From Spirogloea muscicola (taxonomy: Eukaryota; Streptophyta; Zygnematophyceae; Spirogloeales; Spirogloeaceae): 38,750 nucleotides of DNA. Below the pieces are notes generated by a model that ran no database searches, was not told the DNA's origin, and saw only the letters and a program-made list of their open reading frames with translations. This document shows positions 14,801 through 26,165 of the stretch, piece after piece. The stretch lies in contig WELB01000119.1 in the NCBI GenBank assembly GCA_009602725.1, positions 161,646 to 200,395 on the forward strand, in the 5' to 3' direction. The first letter of the stretch is position 1, and each line of letters opens with the position of its first letter. A program made the position numbers and the translations under genes.

Positions 14801-16800
14801 TGCAACTAGCGGCGGCCCTGATGAAGGCAACCCCGTCGTGGGCCCACCTGCTCCTGGTGGGAGACATGGACCAGCTGCCACCAGTTGGTCCCGGCCACAT
14901 CCTGCAGGACTCCATCAAGTAATCGCATCACTATGTTCGTTCACCTTTCCTGGCATTTGTCGATCACGTGCACTGAAGGTGACTGCAGGCGCTGCTGGAC
15001 TGATGGTATGCATGTCCAATGCTGTGCAGCTCAGGCAAGGTGCCAGTGATAAGGCTGAGCGAGGTCCTCCGGCAAGTGGCAGATTCGGCAATCGTCACAA
15101 ATGCTCACTCGATAAAGGATGGGGACATGCCAGACTTTGAGCGCGTCGCACCGCACAATGGCAGCTGGTGGCAGAGTGGATTGCCTCTGATGCAAGATCC
15201 GAAGCAGAGGCCAGCTTGGAAGGCCAGGAGGATTGGCAGACCTGCAGACTTCAGTGAAGAAATTGTCACTGAGTGCCTGTGGATTGAGGTGACTAGACGT
15301 CTGGACGACTACTTTGTATTCTTATCAGATGCGCATTGCACAAGTTTCAAAGGCACCTGAGAGAGGCTGCCATGTGTGCCTTCTTGCAGGTCCCCGATGT
15401 CCCAGAAGTCATCAAGACAGCCCTCCAGGAAGCGATGCAGAGCCTCTTCCCTCAGCACAAGATAGACCCCGTGAGGGAGGTCCAACTCCTCACGCCCAGC
15501 AACAAGGGACCTCTGGGAACCACAGCTTTGAACAAGGTGAGCGCTGGTCTGTCTGCATCAGAAGAACCCGCTTTGGTCTTCCAATTGAATCACCGCTTTG
15601 CCAGACTCTACCTACAAGCCTCAGGAGGTTGGGGTTGAGAGATTGCCTACTGTTGCTACAGATGCTCCAGGCTCTGCTCAACCCTGCTGCAGAAGAAAAA
15701 GCGGAGCTGCGAAAGGGGCCCAAGGACGGTGGCATCACATTTCGTGAAGGGGATAGAGTGATCCAAGTGGTACTAGAAGAACTTCTGGGCAACTAGAAAA
15801 GTCAAATCCTCTTGTTACATTGGTCACCTTGATGGATGACACCCACTTCGGTACATGTTGTAGTGGGCCATCTCGTGTCGATGAGCACTTGTACTTACAG
15901 AGTGCCCTTTGTTGCAGAAGAATGACACTTCGAGGGAGATTGTCAATGGTGACATTGGCACAGTTACCCGAGTTGATGTAGCTCAAGGAATGGTAAGGAT
16001 GCTGTGCCTCACACTGCACTGTGGCGGCCACCTCAACTGCATTCTCTATAACATTGACTAGCTGCTCATTATCTCGTGATTCCTCCCCTTACTGCTGTAG
16101 GCAGACCTTGAACTAACATGCAAGCTTCGCTGATGATTGTGCAGGTAGAGGTAACTTTCACTGGCTGTCTCCTGGTGGAGGAAACAACAGTGTCGTACTC
16201 ATCGGTCGAGCTGGATGATCTCAGGCTTGCATGGGTCAGTACTTTTGCATCTCATCTCTTGGGCCGACAGCGCTTGCTACAGGCTGCTTACAACTTGTGC
16301 AAGTGCAAGTGCGGAGTCCTACTTGCCGTAACATTTTGGCAGCTCATGCAGGCAATTACCATACACAAGTCGCAAGGGAGCGAGTACTCTGCCGTCATCA
16401 TCCCCATGTCGAAGATGCACGGAAGGAACCTCCTGAGGTCAGTCCTTCTGACTGTGCCAGACCCTCTCAACAAGTTGCATGCTTATACTCATCACACACT
16501 GTTTCCTGCATACGACTCATGACACACGATTACTTTCAGGTTCCAATTTCTCTGCTGACCTATCTTGTCGCTTGAAATCTGAAGAGCAAGCTTCTCTTTG
16601 CTAACGTGCTTGCTAGGTCTTGTCCATTTGCTTCCTTTGCTTGCAGCCGCAAGCTTCTGTACACGGCTCTTACTCGAGCTCGCAACTTGGTGGTACTTGT
16701 TGGTGCCAAAGCGCCTATTAGAGATGCCATTGGCAACTTGAACGAAAGGACACGATTCACTCACCTGAAACACCGTCTGACGGAAATCAACACTAGCTAG
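11831..16800 (+). CDS. RecD2-like ATP-dependent DNA helicase, probably organelle-targeted
   Basis: Superfamily 1B 5'-3' helicase of the bacterial RecD2 type, acting in DNA repair or recombination. Exons: 11831-12381, 12488-12611, 12706-12714, 12898-13024, 13274-13692, 13969-14214, 14398-14553, 14761-14918, 15030-15288, 15390-15536, 15662-15766, 15918-15992, 16145-16234, 16352-16437, 16647-16800; phases fit, about 901 residues. Residues 1-90 are Arg/Ala/Ser-rich with few acids, like a transit peptide. Then: RecD2 N-terminal domain (about 92-185), two helix-hairpin-helix motifs (GVGPQTA, GIGKKKA), Walker A GGPGCGKT (about 469), DEASM (about 551), GDMDQLPPVG, ITIHKSQGSEY (about 825) and YTALTRAR (about 856). 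All helicase motifs are intact. The ATG at 11831 is chosen because it opens the leader; an in-frame ATG at 11765 is an alternative. Bacterial RecD2 is usually 720-800 residues, so the surplus is mostly the leader. Confidence 0.92.
12706..12714 (+). other. Nine-nucleotide microexon (K-I-E)
   Basis: The sequence between TTGCAG and GTGAGT codes for K-I-E in phase 0. It fills a short gap between the exon ending LLQL and the exon starting IKGIGKKK, where RecD2 proteins have a few residues. Without it the frame still joins, so transcript evidence is needed to be sure. Confidence 0.5.
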
Positions 16801-18059
16801 CGAAGCACAGCTAAGCTTTACTTCGTGTTACAGACGTGTCAGTGGCCATCCCTGGTCATGGCAAAGCAGTAGACGGGCGGCTTTAAATGTCTACCCATGA
16901 TCTGCTTGTATGTTGTGCTGCTTCATCGCAGTCTAAGGATGGCCATGGGGGCAGGTTATGTACCTGACATGATCAATGATACTCCGCAATAATCCCCAGC
17001 AGTCTCAGCTGCTCCTCTGCTAAACCCTGAGCACACGGCTATGACAATCTGAGGTACTACTAGTCAGTCTAGGTATTGAGGGTTTCAGTCATCCGAAGGG
17101 GCAGCAAGTTGGTTACATTATTTCAATGAGGGCTGGTCGCCATAGAAAACTGTGCAGCCCTTATATGCGATGCTTCGCGCTTTGGCTGCGGCCTCCGGCT
17201 TCCGTCAGGGCGACCTCTATCCGTCTGCTAGCTATTCCGATTTGCATCTACTGACTAGAGGTTACTGAGAGTCCCCTTGCTGCCGTCTTAGCACTTAGTA
17301 CCTTGCTTTCTGCGTCCGGCTCCTTCAGACCTTGTCCATTCCTTTGGGCTGGCCTCTCACATCCACCAGTCAATTTGGCCGCGCTTTCTGATGCTTCCCG
17401 TCACTGGGCGCTGGCAAGGAGCAGCAAGTGCTACTTGCTACTGATGGCTAGCATGGAACCGACAAAGAGTTAAAGCGCCGCAGTCATGCCCAACAATATA
17501 ATGAGTCTAATGTCCAGTTCATAATTACAACTACTGCATCAGACTGACGATGCGCATCTTATCAGCAATCAGCTTCCACCTACTTCTGAGTGTATGAATC
17601 CTTGCTCGACGTGGACTCTTGGCTCAGTTAGACATTCATGTTGCGTCTGATAGGGAATCTTGATATCTGTCCTCCAACCTCCAGAGCATGCATCGAACTG
17701 AAGCTCACTGCCCTTGACATAGTACACAGCCAGCTTGGGTAAACTGCAAGGACAAACCAGAGGTCCAGCAAGGTGCAACTTCTGGATTATGACAACTGCA
17801 GATTGAGTGAGGCATGTTCTCCTGATCTAGATCTAGTAGACCAGAAAAACTAGCTTGCGAAGCTTGTGAGGCATTGCTACTATTAAGGTCAAAATGATGG
17901 CCACTTTTGCGCACGAGGCCAGAGTTCCCATAAAAGGTTACCTTTAGGCTTTTGTCAAGACAAAGAATGAAGTGCATATCCAATGAGGACATTGACGGTA
18001 TTGCTGCCAAAGCATACATGAGTGGGAGGCGGACAACTCTAAGTGCCACTTGTTACATA
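16801..18059. other. Convergent spacer with repeat relic
   Basis: Lies between the 3' ends of the RecD2-like (+) and MON1 (-) genes. No gene seen. The middle (about 17190-17400) is a relic of the repeat family that fills 25459-29531. The open frame at 17705-18049 on the minus strand has no family resemblance and lies beyond the MON1 stop. Confidence 0.55.
17190..17400 (+). repeat. Relic of the YSDLxLLTRGY repeat family
   Basis: Bases 17230-17268 read S-Y-S-D-L-H-L-L-T-R-G-Y-stop. The same end with GGCGACxxCTATCCG upstream recurs at 28063-28101 and 28188-28226. Further on, CCTTGTCCATTCCTTTGGGCTGGCCTC and CCAGTCAATTTGGCCGCGCT match sequence near 28890-28930 and 29110-29130. Confidence 0.8.
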
Positions 18060-21000
18060 TCACCAGGACGATGACGCAGATCCATTGAGAAAGAGCTGAC
18101 TATCCAGATCATGAATCCACTGGCAAATCTTGTTACAAACTGCGATTGCAGGAGCCTGTATGCAGTTGCAATGCTGTGTCAATACACATTGCTTGTATCT
18201 TCTGATATCTGATACAAAGGAGCACTATGCTTTCCTAGCTCCAGTGTGCGATGCTTTTACTACCTTATTGCAGGGCGAAACCATACCACATTACAAATGC
18301 ATCCCCAATGTAAAGTGAAGATGTGGTAACAGTGCGAACTCTTGCTTGAGAATCATGTCTATCAAGGTCAAAGAGCACCTTGTCTGATAATGAGTCGAAG
18401 GCAGCATAGAGCTCAAAGTCGTCTGTTCTCCATGCAAAAAGTACTGCAGCACAAGATTTCAATATTGCTGAGAGAGTCAGTCTATAGCGTCCATTGCATT
18501 GCCGCCTCAACATGACAAAAACGTTAGGGTGGACTGCCTGGGCGGTCTGAGGCCAGAAGACAAGAGAGTCAGCAGCACAGTGCTGATTGATACCCTACAA
18601 TTATTCTCAGCTATGATGCTCACCATGTTGATCATTACAACGATACTGCATCTTATGAGGGCCGCCACCTTGACCTTGCATTGAGATGGTCATACGCTGA
18701 TACAATCTGAATAAGCTACACAATAAGATAACGGTAGTGACTGAGTCATAGGACGTCCAGGACACCTCAGCGCAAAATGCGTCCAACTGCCTTCGGGGAA
18801 GGCTATGGCAGAAGATCGCAACAACAATTGTTCTTGCTTTGGCTCTAAGAGACTTACCACTTCTGTGCTCCTCGGCTACTCAGTATCTTTGGGTAAGCAG
18901 AAACCACGTGCTGGTTGCATCGCGTACTTCTGTAGAGGAAGTGGTACAGACCAGATGGACCTGCACCAAGCTTCCGGTCTCCCTGTTCTCCATTTACTTT
19001 CTCAATGCTTTCTGGCCCATCTGCCAATTCCTCTGGCCTACTTGTTCCACCAGCATCGCCTCGCTCCTTGCCATACATGCCACTGCTTCTACTTCTCAAC
19101 ATGTAAGGCCCCATGTATGGGCCAGCATATGCTTGTGGGCTTCTCGCATAACTCCAGTCAGATCCACCATAGATGGACCAATCAATTGACGAAGCACTTG
19201 CTCCTGCTTGATCTCTTCTTTCCATTGGCAGGTCCTCCACCCTCAGGCCACCACGTGCAACAGATGCTGATATCTCTTTGAGAACGCCTAGATCCTGTAG
19301 GGTTTGTTCTATTTTCAATCTGTCAAGATGAAACCGAATATTCACTTGGGAGCTCTTATAGCGACCTGCTAAATAACCTTAAGCACTGTTCAAATATTGC
19401 TTAACTTAACCAATTTTACACGGGAGACTGCCTCCACACCTATATGTCCATGATCTATGTGTTTCACAAGTGAAACTCAGACTGCAGTTCCAGCCTACAT
19501 CTTCTTCGCTTACACATAACACGGAGTGCTTGGAGCTTGAGAGGAGGTTTTCAACCTCAGCAACTTCTGCACGACCTGCTCTGGTTCTGATAGCAGACAT
19601 TTTACCTGCACTCTTTAAGTTGGTGAAAAGCGTCAGCATCTGTTGAGAGAAGCACCAGCACCGTTGAGGAGCTGAGGTAGCGAACATATGCATACATAAA
19701 AATGCTGGGGTTGAGCTTTGGCAGGCACACTGGAGTGAACGTTTCAGAAGACCTACACGACCAAAACAGGGTCAACAGACGACGGTAGACACTGCTTACA
19801 GGTAAGCATAGCAAGCAATTATGCATCCTTGAAACTCAGCAATTGTGTAATTCATCAGATAGCTACCCTGGTACAGGGAATACTTCACAAGACCATGGAC
19901 AACAGCAGACACCCAGAGCCAATACCGTCAATATTCAAGATCTATGTCGTCAATGTAAAGCATGCTGCTTGTGGCAAACCCTAATCGGCCTGTAAAAGGT
20001 GGCTGATACCTGAAAGCGTCAGAGGAGGACACGAAGTTTGCAATCAGCAGAATATCATCAGGGTGCATACGGCTCTTTTTGGGAGCAAGAAGACTGACGA
20101 CTTGGTTCTTTGCTAGAAGAAGCCCGTATTGCGTGTGCACTGAGGAGGCCTCTTGCAGAGCCATAGCCACTGCTTGTCGATGGGGAAAGGACAAGGGAAG
20201 GCACGTGAACGAATGAAGCATCGCTGCATAGTTCCTGCATTTTGCAAGCAACAGCAAGTAGCAGCTCAGACCAGTCTTGATGGCTTCTAGAAACTGCTAT
20301 TAACCAGAGGCTTGTCAGCAGCACTACCAGCAACAGATTTACCAGCAGCCTAGCAGGCTCCCTTATGGAGTACGTGAAGGTCTAGTGGCTATTGCAACGA
20401 AATGGGAGGAAACTTTGTTACCAGCTGAAATCGTGGATTAAGGAAGAGAATGAGTTCTCAGTGCCTCCTAACAATGGCCGCATATCAAAATTGGGGTTTT
20501 TCAAAAAACAGCGGTCCACAGCTGACGTCAAGATCATCATCACCTGCAAGTTAGATGCATTAGAATCAGGATGCCGTTAGATTAGACAGATTATACATAA
20601 GCTCTTGAGCCTTTCCCTGCAACTTCCAGGCAGACACGCTTCCTCCGCTTGAGACAGACAGAAAGTATAGTGCAATTGATGCCAAAGCTGGCGGCATTAA
20701 GTACGGACAGATTGTCATCACACCTGGGCATGCAGAAGCTCTAGTTGAGCCTGGAGAGCAATGACTGGCTCGTCCGTGGATGATATAGATACGAGATAAA
20801 CGGGGCCCTTGGTGACGAAGACAATCTGGAGTGCACCTGCAGTTACCACTTTGATTGTGTCCCCCATATTCTGCACAAAAGATATGATTGCTTGGAGGAT
20901 GGCCGCAAAGCCCGCCAGCTTGTGCTCGTCTCCATATCTGGCACCACCCTTCAGCAGACAGGAAACAATATAGGGTCGTCAAGAAGAGCACCGTCACACG

Positions 21001-21818
21001 AATTCATGAAGGTAGGAGCATTCAACATCTATAAGAAACAGTGATGATGCTCTCATGAGCGCCAACGCCGATGAGGCAGACGAGGTGGACTGGACCTGGA
21101 GTAGATGGGCTTGCCAGCATTGCTAAGCACAAGAAAGTGCTTCTTGTGTTGTCTCCATGACGGCCTGCTGTCATCCTGCTCAGGTGACGGTCAAGAGTGA
21201 CCGTCTGATACAGTCAAAACAAATTCAGGCAATGATCTCTGGCCACTGATCACAGGGGGTATGGCTATCTTCTGTGATATGATACAACGCAGACCAAGAC
21301 AATATACTCTGTGCATCAGGTTCCTCGAGTTACCTTTTGCACCTAAGCAACAGGTACAGACAGGCGGACCATCCCGGCGGTACTAGCCTCTTGTCAACAC
21401 CGCGGAGTGGATGACCTTACTGTTAACCAAGATTCCAGAGGGCAGCCAGCAGTGCTTACCTGCTACACAGGAAAGCCCCTCAAATTCGGAGTTCAACCAA
21501 AAGGGAATCGCTTCGTCTATGGGAATGACCTGCGAGATTTACCTCGTCCGGGTGTCTCTTGCCAGGCAGCCACGCAGTGCGGCCCGGGGCGCCGTCCGTG
21601 CCGCTGCCATTGCCGGCGTCGTTGCCGCTTCCTCCTGCGGCGCTTCCATGAGTACCTTCGTCGTCGTCCGCGGGCCCCGCCGCCTCCGCCGCGGAGTCGG
21701 CTGCAATGTTAAGGTCGGGTCCGGCGGGTGCAGCTGAGTGGCCATCGCCAGAGGGCCCCGCGAGCTCGCCTATTCCGCGGGGCTCCGCGGCGCCGTCCGC
21801 GGCCGCGGCCGCCGCCAT
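18060..21818 (-). CDS. MON1: Vacuolar fusion protein MON1 (SAND family)
   Basis: MON1 works with CCZ1 as the exchange factor that activates Rab7 on late endosomes and the vacuole, driving Rab5-to-Rab7 conversion. Exons (- strand): 21818-21543, 21175-21096, 20937-20724, 20543-20422, 20234-20010, 19752-19606, 19319-18858, 18715-18624, 18443-18379, 18155-18060; all phases fit, giving 592 residues. Residues 1-80 are low-complexity (Ala, Gly, Asp), then the family begins: [136 protein letters not shown] and a C terminus ending SASSSW as in plants. These cover the successive longin domains. Exon 7 carries an extra acidic, Gly/Tyr-rich insert before GLYHFLYRS. The start is the only ATG before the conserved core; the GTG at 21899 is not a start. 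Confidence 0.93.
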
Positions 21819-21833
21819 CTCCCGCGGCGTCCT

Positions 21834-21872
21834 CCGCCGCCGCCGCCGCCGCTGCCGCCGCCGCCGCCGCCT
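21834..21872 (-). repeat. CCG/CGG triplet tract upstream of MON1
   Basis: Nearly pure CCG triplets just 5' of the MON1 start. They would lie in the 5' UTR or promoter of the gene. Similar tracts sit at the 5' ends of the PqaA-like, TCTP and Tudor-like genes in this window. Confidence 0.8.
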
Positions 21873-22497
21873 CGCCACGAGAGGGAGGCCTCGAGCCACC
21901 GCCGTGCCCGGGGTTTATGGCTATTCTTGGGGGAAGTGAGCTCTTCCCAAGTGGGTGAACTGGAGTGTGTGTTGCGTGATGGAGGATCCTGAGTGGCCCT
22001 GAGTGGCCAAGTACAAGACGAGCAGAACAACAGCTCGTCCCATCAAGCACACTGACAGATGTACATCACCTGCTGCTAGGCTGACCCGCTCAGGAACCAC
22101 GAGGTCAGCACGTAGAGGTCGCTGACTGATTCCCGAATACCGGACGGCCATTGACAAGCTCTTGTGCCACCAGCTAAGGCTTGACCACTTCTGGTGCAAA
22201 GCATGAGCCTGAGCTTGCTGCAAAGAGGCTGACACACGACGTCGCAAAAATGACAAGTAGGCTGCCTGCATGCCCCATCTGCGCTGGAAGCAGATCCTCA
22301 TGTCGTGCATATCCTAGACTTGCAATGTTCTCAAGTAGGGTATGAAGACGAGGACCCATGCAGCCAAAGGTGTCAATTGCGGCTCGTAGGAGGTGATCGC
22401 TGCAGGGGTAGTCAGATTAGTGCTGCAGCTTTCTCTGCTCTGCACTTCCCACTGCGTGGCCAGCAATGTGGATTGATGCTGGAGTTATGTACAGGGA

Positions 22498-22562
22498 AGG
22501 AAGAAAGGCGCGCGGTGCGCATGTAATGAAAAGGAGGCAAAATTGAGCCTTACAAAGTCCTG
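22498..22562 (+). repeat. GGCGCGCGGTGCGCATG dispersed repeat, copy 2
   Basis: AAGGCGCGCGGTGCGCATG, then GGAGGC and GAGCCTTACAAAGTCC. It shares the order of blocks with the copy at 11086, in the same orientation. Confidence 0.75.
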
Positions 22563-22587
22563 GTAATGAGGAGGGGAGCTCAGTGAT

Positions 22588-22622
22588 CTGCGTCAGTACT
22601 GCTGACGACAGTACTGACGCAG
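22588..22622. repeat. Perfect 14-bp inverted repeat, 7-nt loop
   Basis: CTGCGTCAGTACTG (22588-22601), loop CTGACGA, then its exact reverse complement (22609-22622). It directly follows dispersed-repeat copy 2. Confidence 0.9.
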
Positions 22623-23552
22623 GGGGGGCGGTCTGCTGGTTCATCGATGAGGGGCAACGCCCGGCTGAGGACGCGGACGTAGGAAAGACGGAAGCGGCAG
22701 GTATTGAACACAGCTGAGAGGTGCGCCATTAAGGGTCGCCAGAGTTGAAGGAACTTCTTGAATATTTAAATCATCGTATACCTCTCTGTCTTTCGAAGTC
22801 TGGCTTGCCATGACCAGCTACGTAAAAATTGGCTCTATGTATCAAAGGAAGAATACGTGACATGAGTGATTGGGCCACGTCTAGAAACTGACACCCAACA
22901 GCTTGACATGTTCGGTGACCAGACATGAGGCTCCTGACTGGCAGGGCGAATGTGCAATCGCATTCACTGACTCCCACTGTGTATCAGTTATACCGCTTTC
23001 ACACGTTCTAGTGCTTCAAGCAGCTCGCAGCAACTGAAGCGCTTGTGCAAAGCAAAAGCGCCTGCATCCAACTCATGTGCCCCGTTTCAAGACCTTGATG
23101 TCTAATTGTGTTGGTTTGGCTCGCCATCAAACAAGATCGTTTCATCATTCTTGCGCCCGTAAGGGCCACAAGTGACAGAGCCACTGCGCAGATCCTTTGT
23201 CTTATCACTTGGCAGCCTCACAGCTTTACAGCCTCACGCCTGCAGATACACGTTGCTAGGAGGATGTGCTGACAGACAATGTTCTCCATATACTGTGAGA
23301 CTCGTAGTGTAAGGCATACTACACAACATGTATACCTTGACTCGACAATATGACCCCACCTTAGGTAGCATCCCCTCCTCAATGGCCTTAAATAACACAC
23401 CCACATATTTGAGATACAGCATGCTCAGCACCTTGTGAGGCACACGCCACATGGTAGAAACATTTCTGTGGCTATTCGACCAAAGAATATTGCCAAGAGA
23501 AGCAGTGATGAATGGAGTTGTTGTTAGAGAAGTAGCAATCATGAGATCCCCT

Positions 23553-25129
23553 TCAGCACTTGACCTCCTTCAGGCCATCCTTGAAGTAAAGGAAGGTAGG
23601 CTCAGAGGCACCCTCTTTGTAGTAGGCAAAAGCCATAGAACCCTCCAGATTCATGCTTTCTCCAACAAAGCTGCAGAAGCAGAGAATCAGGGGAATGCCT
23701 CATAAGCCAAGGAGAGTACTGAAGGCGCGCAGTGCACATGGCATGAAAGGGAGGCCAAGCCGAGCCGGTACACTGTACAGGGAATATCATCATAATATAC
23801 ACAGCTATGCAAGTAGCAGCTTCCCACGTGAGTGAATGGCACCCCGTATTGCACTGAAGTACATGCATGCATCTCAGCTTGACCTTGCACCTAAAGGATG
23901 ATGTTGTGAGCATAAGCTTTCGAAGACCGTGTCCAAAGTGGTAACATCTCAAAAGGGACAGGCACTTACAATTGAAGATCACTGAGCTTCCCCAACAAAT
24001 ACTTTGCAGCCGGTTGCACCTTTGCTTTGAAATCGTCCTGGCGGTCTGCCGGCAAGAGGGGCGTCAACTTCTGGATGTAGCCCTTGAGGTAACCCATGAA
24101 GCTTTTCTTGTCAAAAGCTGGTTGCTCCTGGCCAACAACATACCAAAAACAGGAGCACGGCAATTCAGAGGCTCTGCAAACAACCTGAGCTATGACCAGA
24201 TTGACCAGACTTGCAATGAGGCCACCCAGCATTATTGATGGAGGAAAGTAAGTGGAGCTGTTAGGGCAACCTTGTGCAGAAGCCTTGCCACGTCCTAATG
24301 GCAGCGTGCTTTACAAGTTACTATAAACACAGACCGTCAAAAGACTAATGTCAAACTACAATAAACTAGGCAAGCGAGAGCTGCCAAGCAAGCACAGGAG
24401 GGGTGGAGCCACACTGGCACTGCCCACATCTTGAAGGCCTTCGTAACGTAGTGGAGATACCAACTTCTAAGGTTTTATGACAGGATTCCATGTCACCTGC
24501 AGTCGGAAGGTATCAACGATGTCCACTACTCGTACAGCCTGGTCGTCCACACCCTCGTCCTCCTCACCGCCCTCCGCGGAGGCATTGGCGCCAATGTCAA
24601 CACTGATCGGGCCCTGGACGACCCACTGATGAAAAGTGGCAGCGGCAAAGCTCCCAAGGTGTCAGGCGAGCAATAACGCACCAACTCTGCACCACCTGCT
24701 CGTTGCTGCAGCAGCCAATTTGCATAGTGGAATTGGGCTGCTGCAATGCAGCCTCGTCCACTTGCCATAGTAGTAAAGGAAGTAGAAGGTGTGCCAGAGA
24801 GAACCAGAGGAAGACTTCCTTTCAGAAATTCGGAGCTGCTGTCTGCACCTTGCCATTGACCTCGTAGAAGATGCCGTCTTGGACCTCAGTAAGCTCGAAT
24901 GAATCGGACAACAGCTCGTCACCTGGCCAGCGCGTCCAAATGGGGAACTCGTCAGTGTCGACCTTAAGAAAGGACGCCGGACGCGGGGGTCGGGGCTGCC
25001 ATGAGGTCAGACGGCGGGAGCGCCGCCAACGCAGCGCGCCAGCTCGTGAGAGGGCCCGAGCGACGACGAGGAACAGGCGGGGACAGGCGGGGCAGGCTGA
25101 CCGGAGATGATGTCCTCGTAGATAAGCAT
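23553..25129 (-). CDS. TCTP: Translationally controlled tumor protein (TCTP)
   Basis: Small, abundant, conserved eukaryotic protein with an Mss4-like fold, linked to growth control, translation factors and TOR/Rheb signalling in other organisms. Exons (- strand): 25129-25102, 24922-24849, 24625-24497, 24127-23970, 23670-23553; phases fit, giving 168 residues, exactly the plant length. Marks: [18 protein letters not shown] at the start, [31 protein letters not shown] (first TCTP signature), [33 protein letters not shown] (second signature) and the C terminus [10 protein letters not shown]. The first coding exon is only 28 bases and ends one base into the Gly codon. Upstream lies a (CGG)n-rich stretch with an ambiguous base. 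No residue of note is missing. Confidence 0.96.
23722..23775 (+). repeat. GGCGCGCGGTGCGCATG dispersed repeat, copy 3 (diverged)
   Basis: GAAGGCGCGCAGTGCACATG, then CATGAAAGGGAGGCCAAG and GAGCC. It lies inside the last intron of TCTP, antisense to the gene. Confidence 0.7.
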
Positions 25130-25400
25130 GTCTGCCTCGCCCGCCGCGGCGGCGGCGGCGACGGCGGCGGCGGCGGCGGCGGCGCGGCTGGAGANCGGCG
25201 GCGGCGGTAACGGCGGCGGCGACCGCGGCGGCCGCGGCGGCGGCGAGGGCGAAGGCTGGAGAGCGGCGGCGGGTGGGGGCCGGGTAATATGGGCATCCCC
25301 GGCCATCGCGGCGGGGCCAGCCATCGGACGGCCGCGATGGCTCTCCCAGCTACTTCATACAGGGTCGCGTTCACAACTACCGGGGTTCCGGCAAGAAAGA
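25130..25400 (-). promoter_or_regulatory. GC-rich 5' region of TCTP
   Basis: Immediately upstream of the TCTP start. Bases 25140-25250 are mostly CGG/CGGCGA triplets with an ambiguous base at 25195. Likely 5' UTR and core promoter. Long open frames through it on both strands come from the triplet composition. Confidence 0.55.
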
Positions 25401-25458
25401 AAGTAGCTGTCCCATAGAGGTCTATGGCCAGGCCATTGACCGGCGGCCGGGTCTGCCA

Positions 25459-25799
25459 GGGGCGATGCCCGGCTCCAACGCCGCCGGTTCGCTCGCACAA
25501 GTCATCCGCATGCGCCTGGCCGCATCGCTTCAACGCTCCCTTGCCCACGCCGTCCACACGCGAGCAGGCCGTGCTATGGCCGTCGCCTCTGGGTCTCGGC
25601 GGAGTGCCTCTTTCCCTGCAGCGAGCTACTCAGACCTGATGTTGCTCACTCGTGGTTACTAAGCTTTCCTCTGCCTCGTCTATGTGTTCTGCAGTGTTTT
25701 GTGGTGTAGTCCTTTTTCCGGCTCCTCTTTCTTTGGCTTTGGACAATGTCCATTCTTTTTTGGGTTGGTTTTGCCAGCCCCTCTTCTCTATGGGCGCGC
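25459..25799 (+). repeat. Repeat unit, copy 1 (about 340 bp)
   Basis: Starts GGGGCGATGCCCG, contains CGCTCGCACAAGTC and CACACGCGAGCAGGCCGTGC, the YSDLMLLTRGY-stop end and the GGCTGG..CCAGCCCC hairpin, and ends TCTATGGGCGCGC. Matches 27181-27518 nearly throughout. Confidence 0.85.
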
Positions 25800-26106
25800 T
25801 TTTCTCTATGGATGTGCTTGCCTTTGTACTTGAGGCTCCTCACTCCTTACTACTGAGTGGTCCATCCTCCCCCGTTCTGACAAAAAGCATCTTCAGGCCC
25901 CTTCGTAGCTGCTTAGCGCTTTTTAGGCCCCTCCCATCATTTGGCCCCTTCAAATCTTTGTCAACTCTTTTTCGGGCTGGCTTTTCACAGCCCTTGCCCC
26001 CATTGGGAGTGCCACTTCTTTGTACCAATTAATCTGGCCGTGCTTGCTTATTGGTACTTGGCCATTTGGCCTTCGTTCATTTCAAACACACGACCTTTTC
26101 CCATGT

Positions 26107-26165
26107 AGAGAAGGCTCGCCGTGCGCATGAAATGATAGAGAGGCCTATTCAGAACCAATACATTG
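26107..26165 (+). repeat. GGCGCGCGGTGCGCATG dispersed repeat, copy 4
   Basis: GAAGGCTCGCCGTGCGCATGAAATG, then GAGAGGCC and AGAACCAATACA. A diverged member of the short family at 11086, 22498 and 23722. Confidence 0.65.

Larger units (their letters stand above)
21819..23552. other. Spacer between TCTP and MON1, one weak candidate exon
   Basis: Holds the MON1 promoter and 5' UTR on the left and the TCTP 3' UTR on the right. On the minus strand about 22420-22180 reads an open, amino-acid-balanced stretch (DHLLRAAIDTFGCMGPRL...) after a possible CTGCAG acceptor, but I do not recognise it. Two short dispersed repeats (22500, 23724, the second inside the TCTP gene) and a perfect hairpin (22588-22622) are also here. 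Confidence 0.45.

Noticed and set aside
17705-18049. Minus-strand open frame after MON1 as an extra MON1 exon
   Set aside because: MON1 already ends at 18060 with the family C terminus and a stop; this frame has no similarity.
21819-21899. MON1 start at 21899
   Set aside because: That codon is GTG and the stretch is Arg-rich from the triplet tract; the ATG at 21818 is the sensible start.
24964-25557. Long minus-strand open frame upstream of TCTP
   Set aside because: It reads through intron 1, the first TCTP exon in another frame and a CGG triplet tract with an N; a composition effect.
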